Assembly: GCA_040768665.1 (NCBI GenBank) | Contig: JAXGMN010000025.1 | Location: forward strand, 62,001 to 126,000 | Origin: JABWBD01 sp040768665 | GTDB lineage: Bacteria; Planctomycetota; Planctomycetia; Pirellulales; Thermoguttaceae | Reading direction: 5' to 3' | Length of the DNA stretch: 64,000 bases | Part shown: piece after piece, positions 42,419 through 50,605 of the stretch | Layout of the letters: each line of letters begins with the position of its first letter | Position numbering within the stretch: position 1 is the first letter of the stretch | The notes under the pieces: model-generated | What the model saw: only the letters and a program-made list of their open reading frames with translations | Told to the model about the DNA's origin: nothing | Database searches by the model: none | Position numbers and translations under genes: made by a program

Positions 42419-43003
42419 TTAGACGTCTCTTTCGTTGTCCGGTTCGGCATCGTCCGCCTCAAATCCAGCCATTTTGGGTAAGGCATCGCCTAGCTGATAC
42501 ATGAAGAAAGACATCTCTTCCCGATTTTGTTTCGCTTGCTCGGCCCATTGCTGCTCGGTCAATTCAAATGCCCGCTCGCCGATTCGCTCGACGGCGAGAC
42601 GCGTGTCCTGAATCACGACTCGGCCGTTTCGATGGCTGAACCATTCCAAATACAACGCCTTGCGAAGCGTCGTCGGTGGCCGATTCCCCTCGCGAACCCG
42701 GCGTACGAATTCTTCGCTGGAGCATTCGTAATGCTGAAGGACTTGATCCGCCGTAACGTCGCCAATCGTCCCGCTTTGGTCCGTCGCGATCCCGTCGTAG
42801 ACTGGCTTGTCCGCCCAATCGGGAATCGGATCGGTGCGAACGATGCGGAACTTCCAACCCGCCAGGTCCGGATGACAATTGCCGGCCAGTTTCAACTGCA
42901 ACGCTTCCTCACGGCCCTGCAACCGGACCCAACCGACGGTCCAGCCGGGAGTCGTGTTGTCCAATTCCCCCGCCAACACCCAATCCGAAGGTCGCCAAGC
43001 CAT
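42419..43003 (-). CDS. Hypothetical protein, planctomycete-type
   Basis: Cytoplasmic 194-residue protein with no signal peptide or membrane segment. It starts MAWRPSDWVLAGELDNTTPG, continues WTVGWVRLQGREEALQLKLA and ECSSEEFVRRVREGNRPPTT, LRKALYLEWFSHRNGRVVIQ, and ends in an acidic tail (FEADDAEPDNERDV). I do not recognise a family. Codon use is normal for the window. It stands alone, transcribed towards the family A element. Confidence 0.65.
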   Translation of the reverse strand: MAWRPSDWVLAGELDNTTPGWTVGWVRLQGREEALQLKLAGNCHPDLAGWKFRIVRTDPIPDWADKPVYDGIATDQSGTIGDVTADQVLQHYECSSEEFVRRVREGNRPPTTLRKALYLEWFSHRNGRVVIQDTRLAVERIGERAFELTEQQWAEQAKQNREEMSFFMYQLGDALPKMAGFEADDAEPDNERDV

Positions 43004-43328
43004 TTTTGAGCTCCGAAGTCACATCTCGCCAATCACAGGAAAAAGGCTCATTCAACTCGCCTGTGATTATAATCATCCCCGATGGCTGGCGCACCGGTTC
43101 GTGCAAGTCTGCCTTGAATGGACCGCAATCGGAGGCGGGGGCTTTTCCCGATCCGGAAAACTTGACGACGGGCACAAGATCTTGCGGTGCCTGTCCCCTT
43201 TTTTAGCACGCTCCCCGAAAGCGGGGCCTGATGCGGTGTATTGCCTCGCGAGGGTCCGTGGAGCACGATAGAGGAAGTCACGGCCGAATCGTCCCGTCAG
43301 CACAAACTTGATTCACGCGGAGAGCAGC
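43004..43328. other. Divergent intergenic region with a half REP palindrome
   Basis: It contains one arm of family B (CTTGCGGTGCCTGTCCCC, 43181-43198) followed by TTTTTT but no matching left arm, so this is a solo or decayed half element. Otherwise nothing is visible apart from the promoter regions of both flanking genes. Confidence 0.6.
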
Positions 43329-44159
43329 ATGAAATTCGCTACGTTCACCAAGAGTTTCCAGGATTGGCCCATCCCGGTGGTTTGCCATCGGTTTCGCGAA
43401 ATCGGCCTGGACGGACTCGATCTGACCGTTCGGCGAAAAGGTCACCTCGAACCAGAGAACGTGGCCGAGGAGCTTCCTCTGGCGGTGAAAGCCGCTCAGG
43501 AGGCCGGTGTGGAGATCTTGCTGCTGACCACCGACATCACCGACCCGACCCCCCAAGCCGAAAAGACGCTGGCCACTGCCGCTCAGCTCGGGATTACTCG
43601 CTTCAAGCTGGGCTACTATCGTTACACGGAGTTCGGCACCATCCAGAAGCAGTTGGACGATGCTCGACGGCGGATCACCGCCGTAGCTGAGATGGCTCGG
43701 AAGTATTCCATTCTGCCTTGTGTGCACACGCACTCGGGCACCTTTCTTCCGTCGCATGGGACCCAACTCTATCAGCTCATTCGTGACATCCCGCCAAGGG
43801 AGGTTGGGGCATACGTCGATATGTTGCACATGGCCCTCGAAGGCGGCGCGGATGGCTGGCGCCAAGGCCTCGATCTCTTGACTCCCTGGCTAGCATTGGT
43901 CGCGGTGAAGAATTTCGCTTGGCAGGCGGGCGAGCGGGAGCCGTCCGGCATGCTCCGCTGGCACCACCGCGTCGTCCCCGTCGCCGACGGGATCTCGCCA
44001 ATTCCCGGTTTCGTGTCGATGTTGAAGCAGGCCAACTTCGACGGCGTCTTCTCGCTACACAGCGAGTACAAGGGCAAACACAGTTTCGAAGACCTCGACA
44101 CCGAGCAGTGTCTGACTCAGACGGTCGCGGATTTGAAGTTTCTCAAGCAGCTAATGTGA
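43329..44159 (+). CDS. Sugar phosphate isomerase/epimerase (TIM barrel), cytoplasmic
   Basis: Xylose-isomerase-like barrel protein of 276 residues without an export signal. The start follows GGAG. Sequence features: MKFATFTKSFQDWPIPVVCH, REIGLDGLDLTVRRKGHLEP, AAQEAGVEILLLTTDITDPT, HTHSGTFLPSHGTQLYQLIR (with the metal-side histidines), GAYVDMLHMALEGGADGWRQ, VAVKNFAWQAGEREPSGMLR, DGVFSLHSEYKGKHSFEDLD. The metal ligands of this family (E/D/H/E) can be placed only partly. It precedes trpF by 80 nt on the same strand but is probably unrelated in function. Confidence 0.85.
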   Translation: MKFATFTKSFQDWPIPVVCHRFREIGLDGLDLTVRRKGHLEPENVAEELPLAVKAAQEAGVEILLLTTDITDPTPQAEKTLATAAQLGITRFKLGYYRYTEFGTIQKQLDDARRRITAVAEMARKYSILPCVHTHSGTFLPSHGTQLYQLIRDIPPREVGAYVDMLHMALEGGADGWRQGLDLLTPWLALVAVKNFAWQAGEREPSGMLRWHHRVVPVADGISPIPGFVSMLKQANFDGVFSLHSEYKGKHSFEDLDTEQCLTQTVADLKFLKQLM

Positions 44160-44239
44160 CGCTCTCCCCCTCACTTCCGCCCGTGGACCGTTACCCCACG
44201 GACTGGCACTCTTCGGCCGCATCCGGTTACGATAAAGCC

Positions 44240-44890
44240 ATGTTCCGTATTAAGATTTGTGGAATCACGACTGTCGAGGATGCCCTCTTGGTGGCACGCG
44301 CGGGTGCTGACGCCATTGGCCTGAATTTCTATCCACAAAGCCCTCGGTACCTGCCGCCGGATCACGTCCGGCCGATCGTGGAAAGCCTGCCGCCCGGCGT
44401 GGTGAAAATCGGCCTCTTCGTCAACGCCGGCGCAACGGAGGTGTGCCGCACGTTCGACGAGTTCGGACTGGATCTTGTGCAGTTGCACGGCGACGAGCCG
44501 CCGGAGTATCTGCCGCACCTGGGATCGCGCCCCGTGATGCGGGCGTTCCGACTTGCCCAAGCCGGCCTCAGCCCGGTGTTCGAGTATCTTCAACAGTGCT
44601 GCCGCCTCGGCTGCCCGCCCCATTGCGTCCTGATCGATTCATTCCGAAGGGGCCAGTACGGCGGCACGGGCAAAACGGCCGACTGGGAAGCTGTCGCCAA
44701 TTATCACCTGAAGCCTGCGCATCCCCCGCTAGTACTTGCGGGTGGATTGGCACCGGAGAATGTGGCGAACGCCATCCGTGCTGTCCGACCCGCGGCTGTC
44801 GATACCGCCAGTGGCGTAGAACGAAGTCCAGGGCGCAAGGATCCGGACTTGGTCGCCCGGTTTGTGGCCGCGGCGCGCGGAGCGCTATGA
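44240..44890 (+). CDS. trpF: Phosphoribosylanthranilate isomerase
   Basis: Catalyses the Amadori rearrangement of N-(5-phosphoribosyl)anthranilate to CdRP in tryptophan synthesis. The ATG chosen gives MFRIKICGITTVEDALLVAR, with the catalytic cysteine in KICGIT, then ADAIGLNFYPQSPRYLPPDH, VKIGLFVNAGATEVCRTFDE, DLVQLHGDEPPEYL, VLIDSFRRGQYGGTGKTADW (catalytic aspartate and phosphate loop) and PLVLAGGLAPENVANAIRAV, AAVDTASGVERSPGRKDPDL. The 216-residue length is normal. It is monofunctional and stands apart from other trp genes, as often in planctomycetes. Upstream in-frame codons belong to another gene's shadow and lack a start context. Confidence 0.95.
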   Translation: MFRIKICGITTVEDALLVARAGADAIGLNFYPQSPRYLPPDHVRPIVESLPPGVVKIGLFVNAGATEVCRTFDEFGLDLVQLHGDEPPEYLPHLGSRPVMRAFRLAQAGLSPVFEYLQQCCRLGCPPHCVLIDSFRRGQYGGTGKTADWEAVANYHLKPAHPPLVLAGGLAPENVANAIRAVRPAAVDTASGVERSPGRKDPDLVARFVAAARGAL

Positions 44891-44961
44891 CGCCGCCGCC
44901 AGCCGAGCTAGTGCGAAGTTGCCGACAGGTTGCGGCCGCCGAGGGGGCCTTTGTCAGAGGC

Positions 44962-45049
44962 GATGAAAGAGCGGACTGGCTCCGCAAGACCTTCCATCTT
45001 GGGTCTCATTCATCCTCTCTTCCTTACGGTGCCCGTCCCCATTTTCATC
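44962..45049. repeat. REP-like palindrome, family B (subtype 2)
   Basis: Begins GATGAAAGAGCGGACTGGCT and ends TGCCCGTCCCCATTTTCATC. The outer GATGAAA/TTTTCATC and inner ACTGGCTCCGCAAG/CTTACGGTGCCCGT arms pair imperfectly. The element lies between trpF and ahcY and is related to the two copies upstream of parA. Confidence 0.8.
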
Positions 45050-45134
45050 AGGCCGGCCCTTGTCAGGGTGGGGGCCCGACTCGTATCATGGCCAGAACAC
45101 CAACTGGAAACACCCGCCGGAAATGGAGGTTCCT

Positions 45135-46556
45135 GTGTCGCAGGTAGAGACAACACTGCCCTATCGAGTCGCGGATATTTCCCAGGCCGACTGGGGCCGC
45201 AAGGAGATCCAGCTTGCCGAGCACGAGATGCCGGGCTTGATGGCTCTGCGGAGGAAGTACGGCGCGAGCAGACCGATTGCGGGCGCCCGCATTATGGGCT
45301 CGCTGCATATGACCGTGCAGACCGCAGTGCTCATTGAGACGTTGACCGAGCTCGGGGCCGATGTTCGCTGGGCCTCCTGCAACATCTTTTCGACTCAGGA
45401 TCACGCGGCTGCGGCGATTGCCGCCACCGGAACTCCCGTCTTCGCATTCAAAGGCGAGTCGCTCGAGGAGTACTGGAGCTTCACCAAGGAGGCCATGACT
45501 TGGCCCGACAACAGCGGCCCGAATCTGGTCGTGGACGACGGCGGCGACGCAACCCTGCTGATCCACCGCGGCTACTACGCTGAGAAGAAGCCGGAAATCC
45601 TCGATGAACCCACCAATAATAAGGAGTTGGCGATCGTCAACCGGGTCATCAAGCAGTCGATCGCCGAAGATCCGCAGTTCTTCCACCGGCTCGTCGGCGA
45701 GTGGAAGGGGGTTTCGGAGGAGACGACGACCGGCGTGCATCGTCTGTACCAGATGCAGGCCCGCGGCGAGCTGTTGGTGTCCGCGATCAACGTCAACGAC
45801 TCGGTGACCAAGAGCAAGTTCGACAACATCTACGGTTGCCGCCATTCGCTCATTGATGGCATCAATCGTGGCACGGACGTAATGATTGCCGGCAAGGTCG
45901 CCTTGATCTGCGGCTACGGCGACGTGGGCAAGGGCTCGGCCGAGTCCCTCGCCGGGCAGCGTGCACGCGTGATGGTCTCCGAGATCGATCCGATCTGCGC
46001 CCTGCAGGCGCTGATGGCCGGCTATTCGGTCACCACGATTGAGGACGCCCTGCCGGTCGCCGACATCTACGTCACGGCCACCGGCAACCGCGACGTCATC
46101 ACGGCCGAGCACATGTCGAAGATGAAACACCAGGCGATCGTCTGCAACATCGGCCACTTCGACAACGAAATCCAAGTCGACGCCCTGAACGCCTGGCCCG
46201 GCATCAAGCGGAAGACGATCAAGCCGCAGGTCGATCTCTACACCTTCCCCGACGGCCACTCGATCATTCTGCTGGCGGAAGGGCGGCTCGTAAACCTGGG
46301 CTGCGCAACCGGCCATCCCTCGTTCGTCATGTCGAGCTCCTTCACCAATCAGGTCCTGGCGCAGATGGCCCTCTGGACTCAACCCGACGAATACCCGTTG
46401 GGCGTCCACGTGCTGCCCAAGAAGCTCGACGAGGAAGTCGCCCGGCTCCACTTGACGCAACTCGGCGGCAAGATCACCAAGCTCACACCCGAGCAGGCCG
46501 AGTATCTTGGAATTCCCGCGGAAGGGCCTTTCAAGCCGGATCACTATCGTTATTGA
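45135..46556 (+). CDS. ahcY: Adenosylhomocysteinase (SAH hydrolase)
   Basis: Hydrolyses S-adenosylhomocysteine to adenosine and homocysteine in the methyl cycle. Motifs: GARIMGSLHMTVQTAVLIET, ASCNIFSTQDHAAAAIA, NLVVDDGGDATLLIHRG, LLVSAINVNDSVTKSKFDNI, YGCRHSLIDGINRGTDVMIA, the NAD site ICGYGDVGKGSAESL (GYGDVGKG at residues 260-267), and the C-terminal KLTPEQAEYLGIPAEGPFKP ending DHYRY. I prefer the GTG at 45135 because GGAGG lies 5 nt before it; the ATG at 45123 would place that site inside the gene. The product is 473 residues, the short bacterial form. It is followed by a DUF1015 gene on the same strand. No SAH riboswitch is seen upstream. Confidence 0.97.
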   Translation: MSQVETTLPYRVADISQADWGRKEIQLAEHEMPGLMALRRKYGASRPIAGARIMGSLHMTVQTAVLIETLTELGADVRWASCNIFSTQDHAAAAIAATGTPVFAFKGESLEEYWSFTKEAMTWPDNSGPNLVVDDGGDATLLIHRGYYAEKKPEILDEPTNNKELAIVNRVIKQSIAEDPQFFHRLVGEWKGVSEETTTGVHRLYQMQARGELLVSAINVNDSVTKSKFDNIYGCRHSLIDGINRGTDVMIAGKVALICGYGDVGKGSAESLAGQRARVMVSEIDPICALQALMAGYSVTTIEDALPVADIYVTATGNRDVITAEHMSKMKHQAIVCNIGHFDNEIQVDALNAWPGIKRKTIKPQVDLYTFPDGHSIILLAEGRLVNLGCATGHPSFVMSSSFTNQVLAQMALWTQPDEYPLGVHVLPKKLDEEVARLHLTQLGGKITKLTPEQAEYLGIPAEGPFKPDHYRY

Positions 46557-46559
46557 GAA

Positions 46560-46652
46560 GATCTTAGAACATGGAGCTTAGATCGTGGTATTGCCCGCCC
46601 GGCTCTTAAACGAAGCTCTAAGTTCTAGGATCTAAGACCTAAGATCTAAGAA
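46560..46652. repeat. GATCTTAG/CTAAGATC low-complexity inverted repeats
   Basis: The gap between ahcY and the DUF1015 gene is made of repeated variants of the word CTAAG/CTTAG: GATCTTAG at 46560-46567 pairs with CTAAGATC at 46639-46646, and several similar words lie between (GAGCTTAGATC, GCTCTAAGTTCTAG, GATCTAAGACCTAAG). The region can fold into alternative hairpins. Confidence 0.6.
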
Positions 46653-46659
46653 CTTGTCC

Positions 46660-47961
46660 ATGCCCGAAATCCAAGCCTTTCGTGCCATCCGCTACGATCT
46701 GGGCCACGTCGGCTCGCTCAGCGACGTCGTCGCTCCGCCCTACGACGTGATCGGCCCCGAGCTGCAGGAACAGCTTTATAAGAAGCACCCGTGCAACGTC
46801 GTCCGTCTCATCCTCAATCGCATGGAGCCGGGCGACGACGAGGCCAACAATCGCTACACCCGGGCCGCCCGGTTTCTCAAGAATTGGCACGAAGAGGGAG
46901 TGCTTTTCACCGAGGCCGATCCGGCCATCTACGTCTATCACCAGGTATTCTCGGTGGAAGGCTCGCAGTACACACGCCGCGGCTTCATGGCCCGCATGCG
47001 TCTGCGCCGGTTCGGTGAGGGCGTGGTCTTTCCACACGAGGAAACGCTCCGCGGCCCGAAGATCGACCGGTTGATGCTCACAGCCGTCTGCAAGGCGAAC
47101 CTCAGTCAGATCTTCGGTTTATATCCCGATCCGGAGTACCGGGCACAGGCAATTCTCGAGCAGGCGACCGCCGGCGAGACTCCCTTGGAAGCCACCGACC
47201 ACCTCGGCGTCGTTCACCGCATGTGGCCCGTGACGGACGTCTCCACGATTGCGGCGGTTGCCGGCGCCATCGGTTCCAAACCGGTCTTCATCGCCGACGG
47301 CCATCACCGCTACGAGACGGCCTGCGACTACCGCGACCAGCTTTTCGATGCCGGAATGCTCACGCCGGACCATCCGGCCGGCTACGTTCTGACGATGCTC
47401 GTCGCCATGGAGGACCCCGGGCTGGCCGTCTTGCCAACCCATCGGCTTTTCCGGAAACTCCCGGACCTGACCGCAGACGAGTTGGCAGGTAAGCTCGGTG
47501 AGCACTTCACAACCCGCATCGTCGGCCAAGGACCCGATCAGGCCCAGACTGTCTGGGAAGACATCGAGACCGGTGGCAATCAGGGGACGATCGGGCTGTT
47601 CACCCGTAGTGATCAGCAATGGACCCTCGCGACAATCACCGAGGCCGGCCGCTCGAAGATGGCCGACGTCGCCGCCGACCGCAGCGACGACTGGCGCGGG
47701 CTGGGGGTTGCTGTCCTTCACCGCCTGTTGGTCGACACCCTCTTGTCCCCGCCCGAGCCGCCGGAGCTCAAGTACGTCCATCTCGTCGACGAAGTGGTCG
47801 AGGGACTCAACGCGGACGATTATCCGCTCGCGGCCCTGGTCATGCCCGCGACCGTCGAGCACATCCGCGCGATCAGCATGCAAGGCGAGCGGATGCCGGC
47901 GAAAAGCACCTACTTCTATCCCAAGCTCCTCAGCGGCCTCGTCATCAACCCGCTCGAATAG
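46660..47961 (+). CDS. DUF1015 family protein
   Basis: Cytoplasmic protein of a widely conserved family with unknown function, sometimes linked to serine or phosphoserine metabolism in other phyla. It starts MPEIQAFRAIRYDLGHVGSL and continues SDVVAPPYDVIGPELQEQLY, CNVVRLILNRMEPGDDE, IYVYHQVFSVEGSQYTRRGF, VVFPHEETLRGPKIDRLMLT, FIADGHHRYETACDYRDQLF and MPAKSTYFYPKLLSGLVINP. VAPPYDVI, HEETL, GHHRYETA and STYFYPKL are the family hallmarks. The ATG start is two codons inside the longest frame. It lies downstream of ahcY; the combination is common in planctomycetes. Confidence 0.95.
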   Translation: MPEIQAFRAIRYDLGHVGSLSDVVAPPYDVIGPELQEQLYKKHPCNVVRLILNRMEPGDDEANNRYTRAARFLKNWHEEGVLFTEADPAIYVYHQVFSVEGSQYTRRGFMARMRLRRFGEGVVFPHEETLRGPKIDRLMLTAVCKANLSQIFGLYPDPEYRAQAILEQATAGETPLEATDHLGVVHRMWPVTDVSTIAAVAGAIGSKPVFIADGHHRYETACDYRDQLFDAGMLTPDHPAGYVLTMLVAMEDPGLAVLPTHRLFRKLPDLTADELAGKLGEHFTTRIVGQGPDQAQTVWEDIETGGNQGTIGLFTRSDQQWTLATITEAGRSKMADVAADRSDDWRGLGVAVLHRLLVDTLLSPPEPPELKYVHLVDEVVEGLNADDYPLAALVMPATVEHIRAISMQGERMPAKSTYFYPKLLSGLVINPLE

Positions 47962-47977
47962 CGCCCCACTCTGCGGT

Positions 47978-48064
47978 GATGAAAATGGGGACTGGCTCCG
48001 TAAGACCTTCTATCCGGTCCCATTCATCCACGATTCCTTGCGGTGCCTGCCGCCTTTTTTCATC
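47978..48064. repeat. REP-like palindrome, family B (subtype 2)
   Basis: Begins GATGAAAATGGGGACTGGCT and ends CCGCCTTTTTTCATC. It is almost a duplicate of the copy at 48216. The T run followed by CATC could also work as a terminator for the DUF1015 gene. Confidence 0.85.
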
Positions 48065-48115
48065 CGGCCAGCCCCACTCCCCGTTACACCTGACTGCAGG
48101 CTACCGATTGTGCCG

Positions 48116-48131
48116 TGTTTCACGTGAAACA
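48116..48131. promoter_or_regulatory. parS site 1 (perfect)
   Basis: TGTTTCACGTGAAACA, identical to the canonical bacterial chromosomal parS sequence bound by ParB. It lies about 490 nt upstream of parA. Confidence 0.95.
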
Positions 48132-48215
48132 CGATCGCATCGGTCGTTCTGGTTGGACCGGATGTGAGCTTCCGTGTGATCCGTCCCGACTCGGATGGGA
48201 CTGTTGACCAGGGGT

Positions 48216-48301
48216 GATGAAAAAGTGGGACTGGCTCCGCAAGACCTTCGATCCTCGGTCCCATTCACCCACGATTCCTTGCGGTGCCTGTCCTTTTTCA
48301 T
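48216..48301. repeat. REP-like palindrome, family B (subtype 2)
   Basis: Begins GATGAAAAAGTGGGACTGGC and ends GTGCCTGTCCTTTTTCAT. It differs from the copy 238 nt to the left at a few positions and lies between parS 1 and parS 2. Confidence 0.85.
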
Positions 48302-48383
48302 AGACCGGGACCTTGCTGGCACTGCGGCACACTTCTCACGAACCCTACCGCCGGTTGCGCTCAAGCGATCTACGCAAGCTCCG

Positions 48384-48399
48384 GGTTTCACGTGAAACA
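48384..48399. promoter_or_regulatory. parS site 2
   Basis: GGTTTCACGTGAAACA, one mismatch from the canonical parS at the first base. Core GTTTCACGTGAAAC intact. Confidence 0.9.
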
Positions 48400-48419
48400 G
48401 GCAATTCGCGTCACCTTCT

Positions 48420-48435
48420 CGTTTCACGTGAAACG
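48420..48435. promoter_or_regulatory. parS site 3
   Basis: CGTTTCACGTGAAACG: core GTTTCACGTGAAAC intact, symmetric change at both outer bases. 36 nt from parS 2. The remaining sequence up to parA has no other feature. Confidence 0.9.
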
Positions 48436-48619
48436 TTCCAATTCGGTCATCTGTCCTTGGGGGCTCTGCTCGCTTGCCAAAGGTGCGCCGACGAACCACG
48501 GGCACCGAGTGACCAAAGAAAAACAACCAAGACAAATCCGCATTTCCGATTCGCGCGTCGCCCGGTAGAATCGTCGCCGCGCACCGACGCGCACCGACGA
48601 CTTGGCAAGGAGGCCTGGC

Positions 48620-49363
48620 GTGGGTCGGACCCTATGTGTAGTCAACCAGAAAGGTGGGGTGGGCAAGACGACCACCGCCGTCAATCTGGCCGTGGCCCTG
48701 GCCAAGGCTGGCAGCCACGTCCTGTTGGTCGACTTGGATCCGCAGTGCAACGCCACCACCGGTTTGGGGCAGGAGCCAACCCGCCAGCATCCTCTCGTCG
48801 CAGGCAGGCCACTGAAGCAATCGATGGTTTCCGCCGGCGTCCCTCGTCTGGAAGTGTTGCCCGGCAGTCGCAGTTTTCGTGACGTCGACGCCATGGCTCG
48901 CGCCGACGGCAACCAGGCGGCCCGACTGCGGCATCATCTTGCCAGCAGTCTGACCTCGTACGACTTCGTTCTGATCGACTGCCCGCCCTCGCTCGGACAA
49001 CTTACTCGGATCGCGCTGGCCAGTTCCACCGAGGTCCTCATGCCGATCCAGTGCGAATACTTCGCGATGGAAGGCCTTGCGCAAATGATCGAGGTGATCC
49101 GCGAAGTGATCGAGGAGAAGCACAGTCTGCAGTTCGGCGGGATTGTCCTGACCATGTACGACCACGCCCTGGAGTTGACCAGGGAAGTCGAACAGGAGGT
49201 CCGCGAGTTTTTCGGGGAGATTGTCTACCAGACGGTCATCCCGCGCGACGTGGCGGTTGCCGAGTCGCCAAGCCACGGTTTATCGGTTATCGATTACGCA
49301 CCCCGGGCACGCGGCGCCCGAGCGTATGTGGAACTTTCGATGGAGGTACTCGAACGTGACTAG
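48620..49363 (+). CDS. parA: ParA/Soj chromosome-partitioning ATPase
   Basis: ATPase that drives chromosome segregation together with ParB. The GTG start follows AGGAGG by 6 nt; an upstream TTG overlaps this site. The protein has the deviant Walker A (LCVVNQKGGVGKTTTAVNLA), a Walker A' (VLLVDLDPQCNATTGLG), Walker B (YDFVLIDCPPSLGQLTRIAL) and the family end TVIPRDVAVAESPSHGLSVI. Its 247 residues fit the chromosomal type. The parB gene overlaps its last codons by 8 nt. Three parS sites and two palindromes lie just upstream, so the message and the segregation site share one region. Confidence 0.96.
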   Translation: MGRTLCVVNQKGGVGKTTTAVNLAVALAKAGSHVLLVDLDPQCNATTGLGQEPTRQHPLVAGRPLKQSMVSAGVPRLEVLPGSRSFRDVDAMARADGNQAARLRHHLASSLTSYDFVLIDCPPSLGQLTRIALASSTEVLMPIQCEYFAMEGLAQMIEVIREVIEEKHSLQFGGIVLTMYDHALELTREVEQEVREFFGEIVYQTVIPRDVAVAESPSHGLSVIDYAPRARGARAYVELSMEVLERD

Positions 49364-50417
49364 AGAACGACGCTTGGGACGAGGACTGGAAGCCCTCTTG
49401 AGCCGGGCAGGCAACGGGACCCCACCGGGCCAAATGCCCGGCATCGAGCGGCTGACGCAACGTGATGACAACGCGCTCGGTGACCAACCCGGACATCCTG
49501 GGCCACCGCCGGTCTCGGGGGAAGAAAACGAACCGGCCGAATCAGGGCCGACCAGCGAGGCCGCCGACTCGGCGGCCCCGGTCAGTGCCTTGCGTCTGGA
49601 GATCGGGCTGATCGACAGCAATCCTTTCCAACCGCGCCAGGACTTCAGCGAAGCGGAGCTCGAAGAACTCGTCGGCAGCATGCGAAGCCACGGACTCCTG
49701 CAGCCCGTCGTCGTTCGCCGCCGGGGCGACCGCTACCAACTGGTGGCCGGCGAGCGACGGCTCCGCGCAGCCTCGCGCGCAGGCTGGACCGATATCCCGG
49801 TTCAGGTCATCGATGCCGACGATCGCCAGATGGCCGAGCTGGCCATCATCGAGAACGTGCAGCGCAAAGACCTGAACGCCGTGGAGAAAGCCGCATCCTT
49901 TCAGCGTTATCTTCAGCAGTACCGATGCACCCAGGAGGAACTCGCGAGCCGTCTGAACCTCGACCGCTCAACGATTGCCAACCTGATTCGTCTTCTGGAA
50001 CTGCCCGATGCGGTCCAGGATTCGATCCGGCAGGGCAAGGTCACCCAGGGCCACGCCCGTGCGCTATTGCCCCTGGGCGACGAGCAGGAGCAGATCGCCT
50101 TTTGCCAGCGCATCCAGAACGAAGGTTTAAGCGTTCGGCAGACCGAGGCCCTGGTCCAGGAGACCATTGCCGAAGCGGATGCCGAACCATTGCGGCTCGT
50201 GGGCGGAAACGACGGCCTTTCGCACTCCACTCGCAAAGGGGGTGATCATACCGCCGCACTCGAGCAGGAGTTCCGCGCAGCGTTGGGACTCAAGGTAAAG
50301 ATCACGCACAATGCGAGGGGGAAGGGAAGGCTGGTGATCCAATTCGCGAACCACGACGACTTCGATCGCCTCCATGAGTATATCTGTGGTGGAACACCGA
50401 GAGTTCGCGTCGGGTAA
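49356..50417 (+). CDS. parB: ParB/Spo0J partition protein
   Basis: CTP-dependent DNA clamp that loads at parS. The GTG start overlaps the parA stop and follows GGAGG by 8 nt. The N-terminus TRERRLGRGLEALLSRAGNG is the ParA-interacting peptide (LGRGLEALL). A proline-rich linker follows, then the CTP domain (SNPFQPRQDFSEAELEELVG, HGLLQPVVVRRRGDRYQLVA, GERRLRAASRAGW), AIIENVQRKDLNAVEKAASF, the helix-turn-helix that binds parS (CTQEELASRLNLDRSTIANL, IRLLELPDAVQDSIRQGKVT) and the C-terminal dimerisation domain. The length of 353 residues is normal for a planctomycete ParB with long linker. Confidence 0.96.
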   Translation: MTRERRLGRGLEALLSRAGNGTPPGQMPGIERLTQRDDNALGDQPGHPGPPPVSGEENEPAESGPTSEAADSAAPVSALRLEIGLIDSNPFQPRQDFSEAELEELVGSMRSHGLLQPVVVRRRGDRYQLVAGERRLRAASRAGWTDIPVQVIDADDRQMAELAIIENVQRKDLNAVEKAASFQRYLQQYRCTQEELASRLNLDRSTIANLIRLLELPDAVQDSIRQGKVTQGHARALLPLGDEQEQIAFCQRIQNEGLSVRQTEALVQETIAEADAEPLRLVGGNDGLSHSTRKGGDHTAALEQEFRAALGLKVKITHNARGKGRLVIQFANHDDFDRLHEYICGGTPRVRVG

Positions 50418-50524
50418 TCGCGACGGGACGGGGGTTCCGCCAACCTCGGACAGCCCGATTGTCAACGGGCGCCAGGAAAGTTACTATTAACCTCACAGCC
50501 GTCCGAGCTTCGGGCGGTCTGATT

Positions 50525-50599
50525 CGGGGCGTGGCGCAGTCTGGCTAGCGCGCCTGCTTTGGGAGCAGGAAGTCGAAGGTTCGAATCCTTTCGCCCCGA
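50525..50599 (+). tRNA. tRNA-Pro (anticodon TGG)
   Basis: The acceptor stem CGGGGCG pairs with CGCCCCG, discriminator A. D-arm region GCGCAGTCTGGCTAGCGC, anticodon stem CCTGC/GCAGG with loop TTTGGGA (anticodon TGG), T-arm GAAGG-TTCGAAT-CCTTT with one G-T pair. CCA is not encoded. It is a good cloverleaf, transcribed in the same direction as parAB. Confidence 0.95.
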
Positions 50600-50605
50600 C
50601 TCTTC

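Noticed and set aside
43919..44239. Long N-terminal extension of trpF
   Set aside because: The upstream in-frame codons overlap the end of the isomerase gene in another frame; the TrpF start MFRIKICGIT is conserved at the N-terminus.
44891..45134. SAH riboswitch upstream of ahcY
   Set aside because: The region is occupied by a REP-like palindrome and I cannot find the conserved SAH-aptamer core; no structure beyond the repeat is visible.
47978..48301. Pair of ordinary Rho-independent terminators after DUF1015
   Set aside because: The sequences recur elsewhere with the same asymmetric arms and are better explained as REP-like repeats, though they may also stop transcription.
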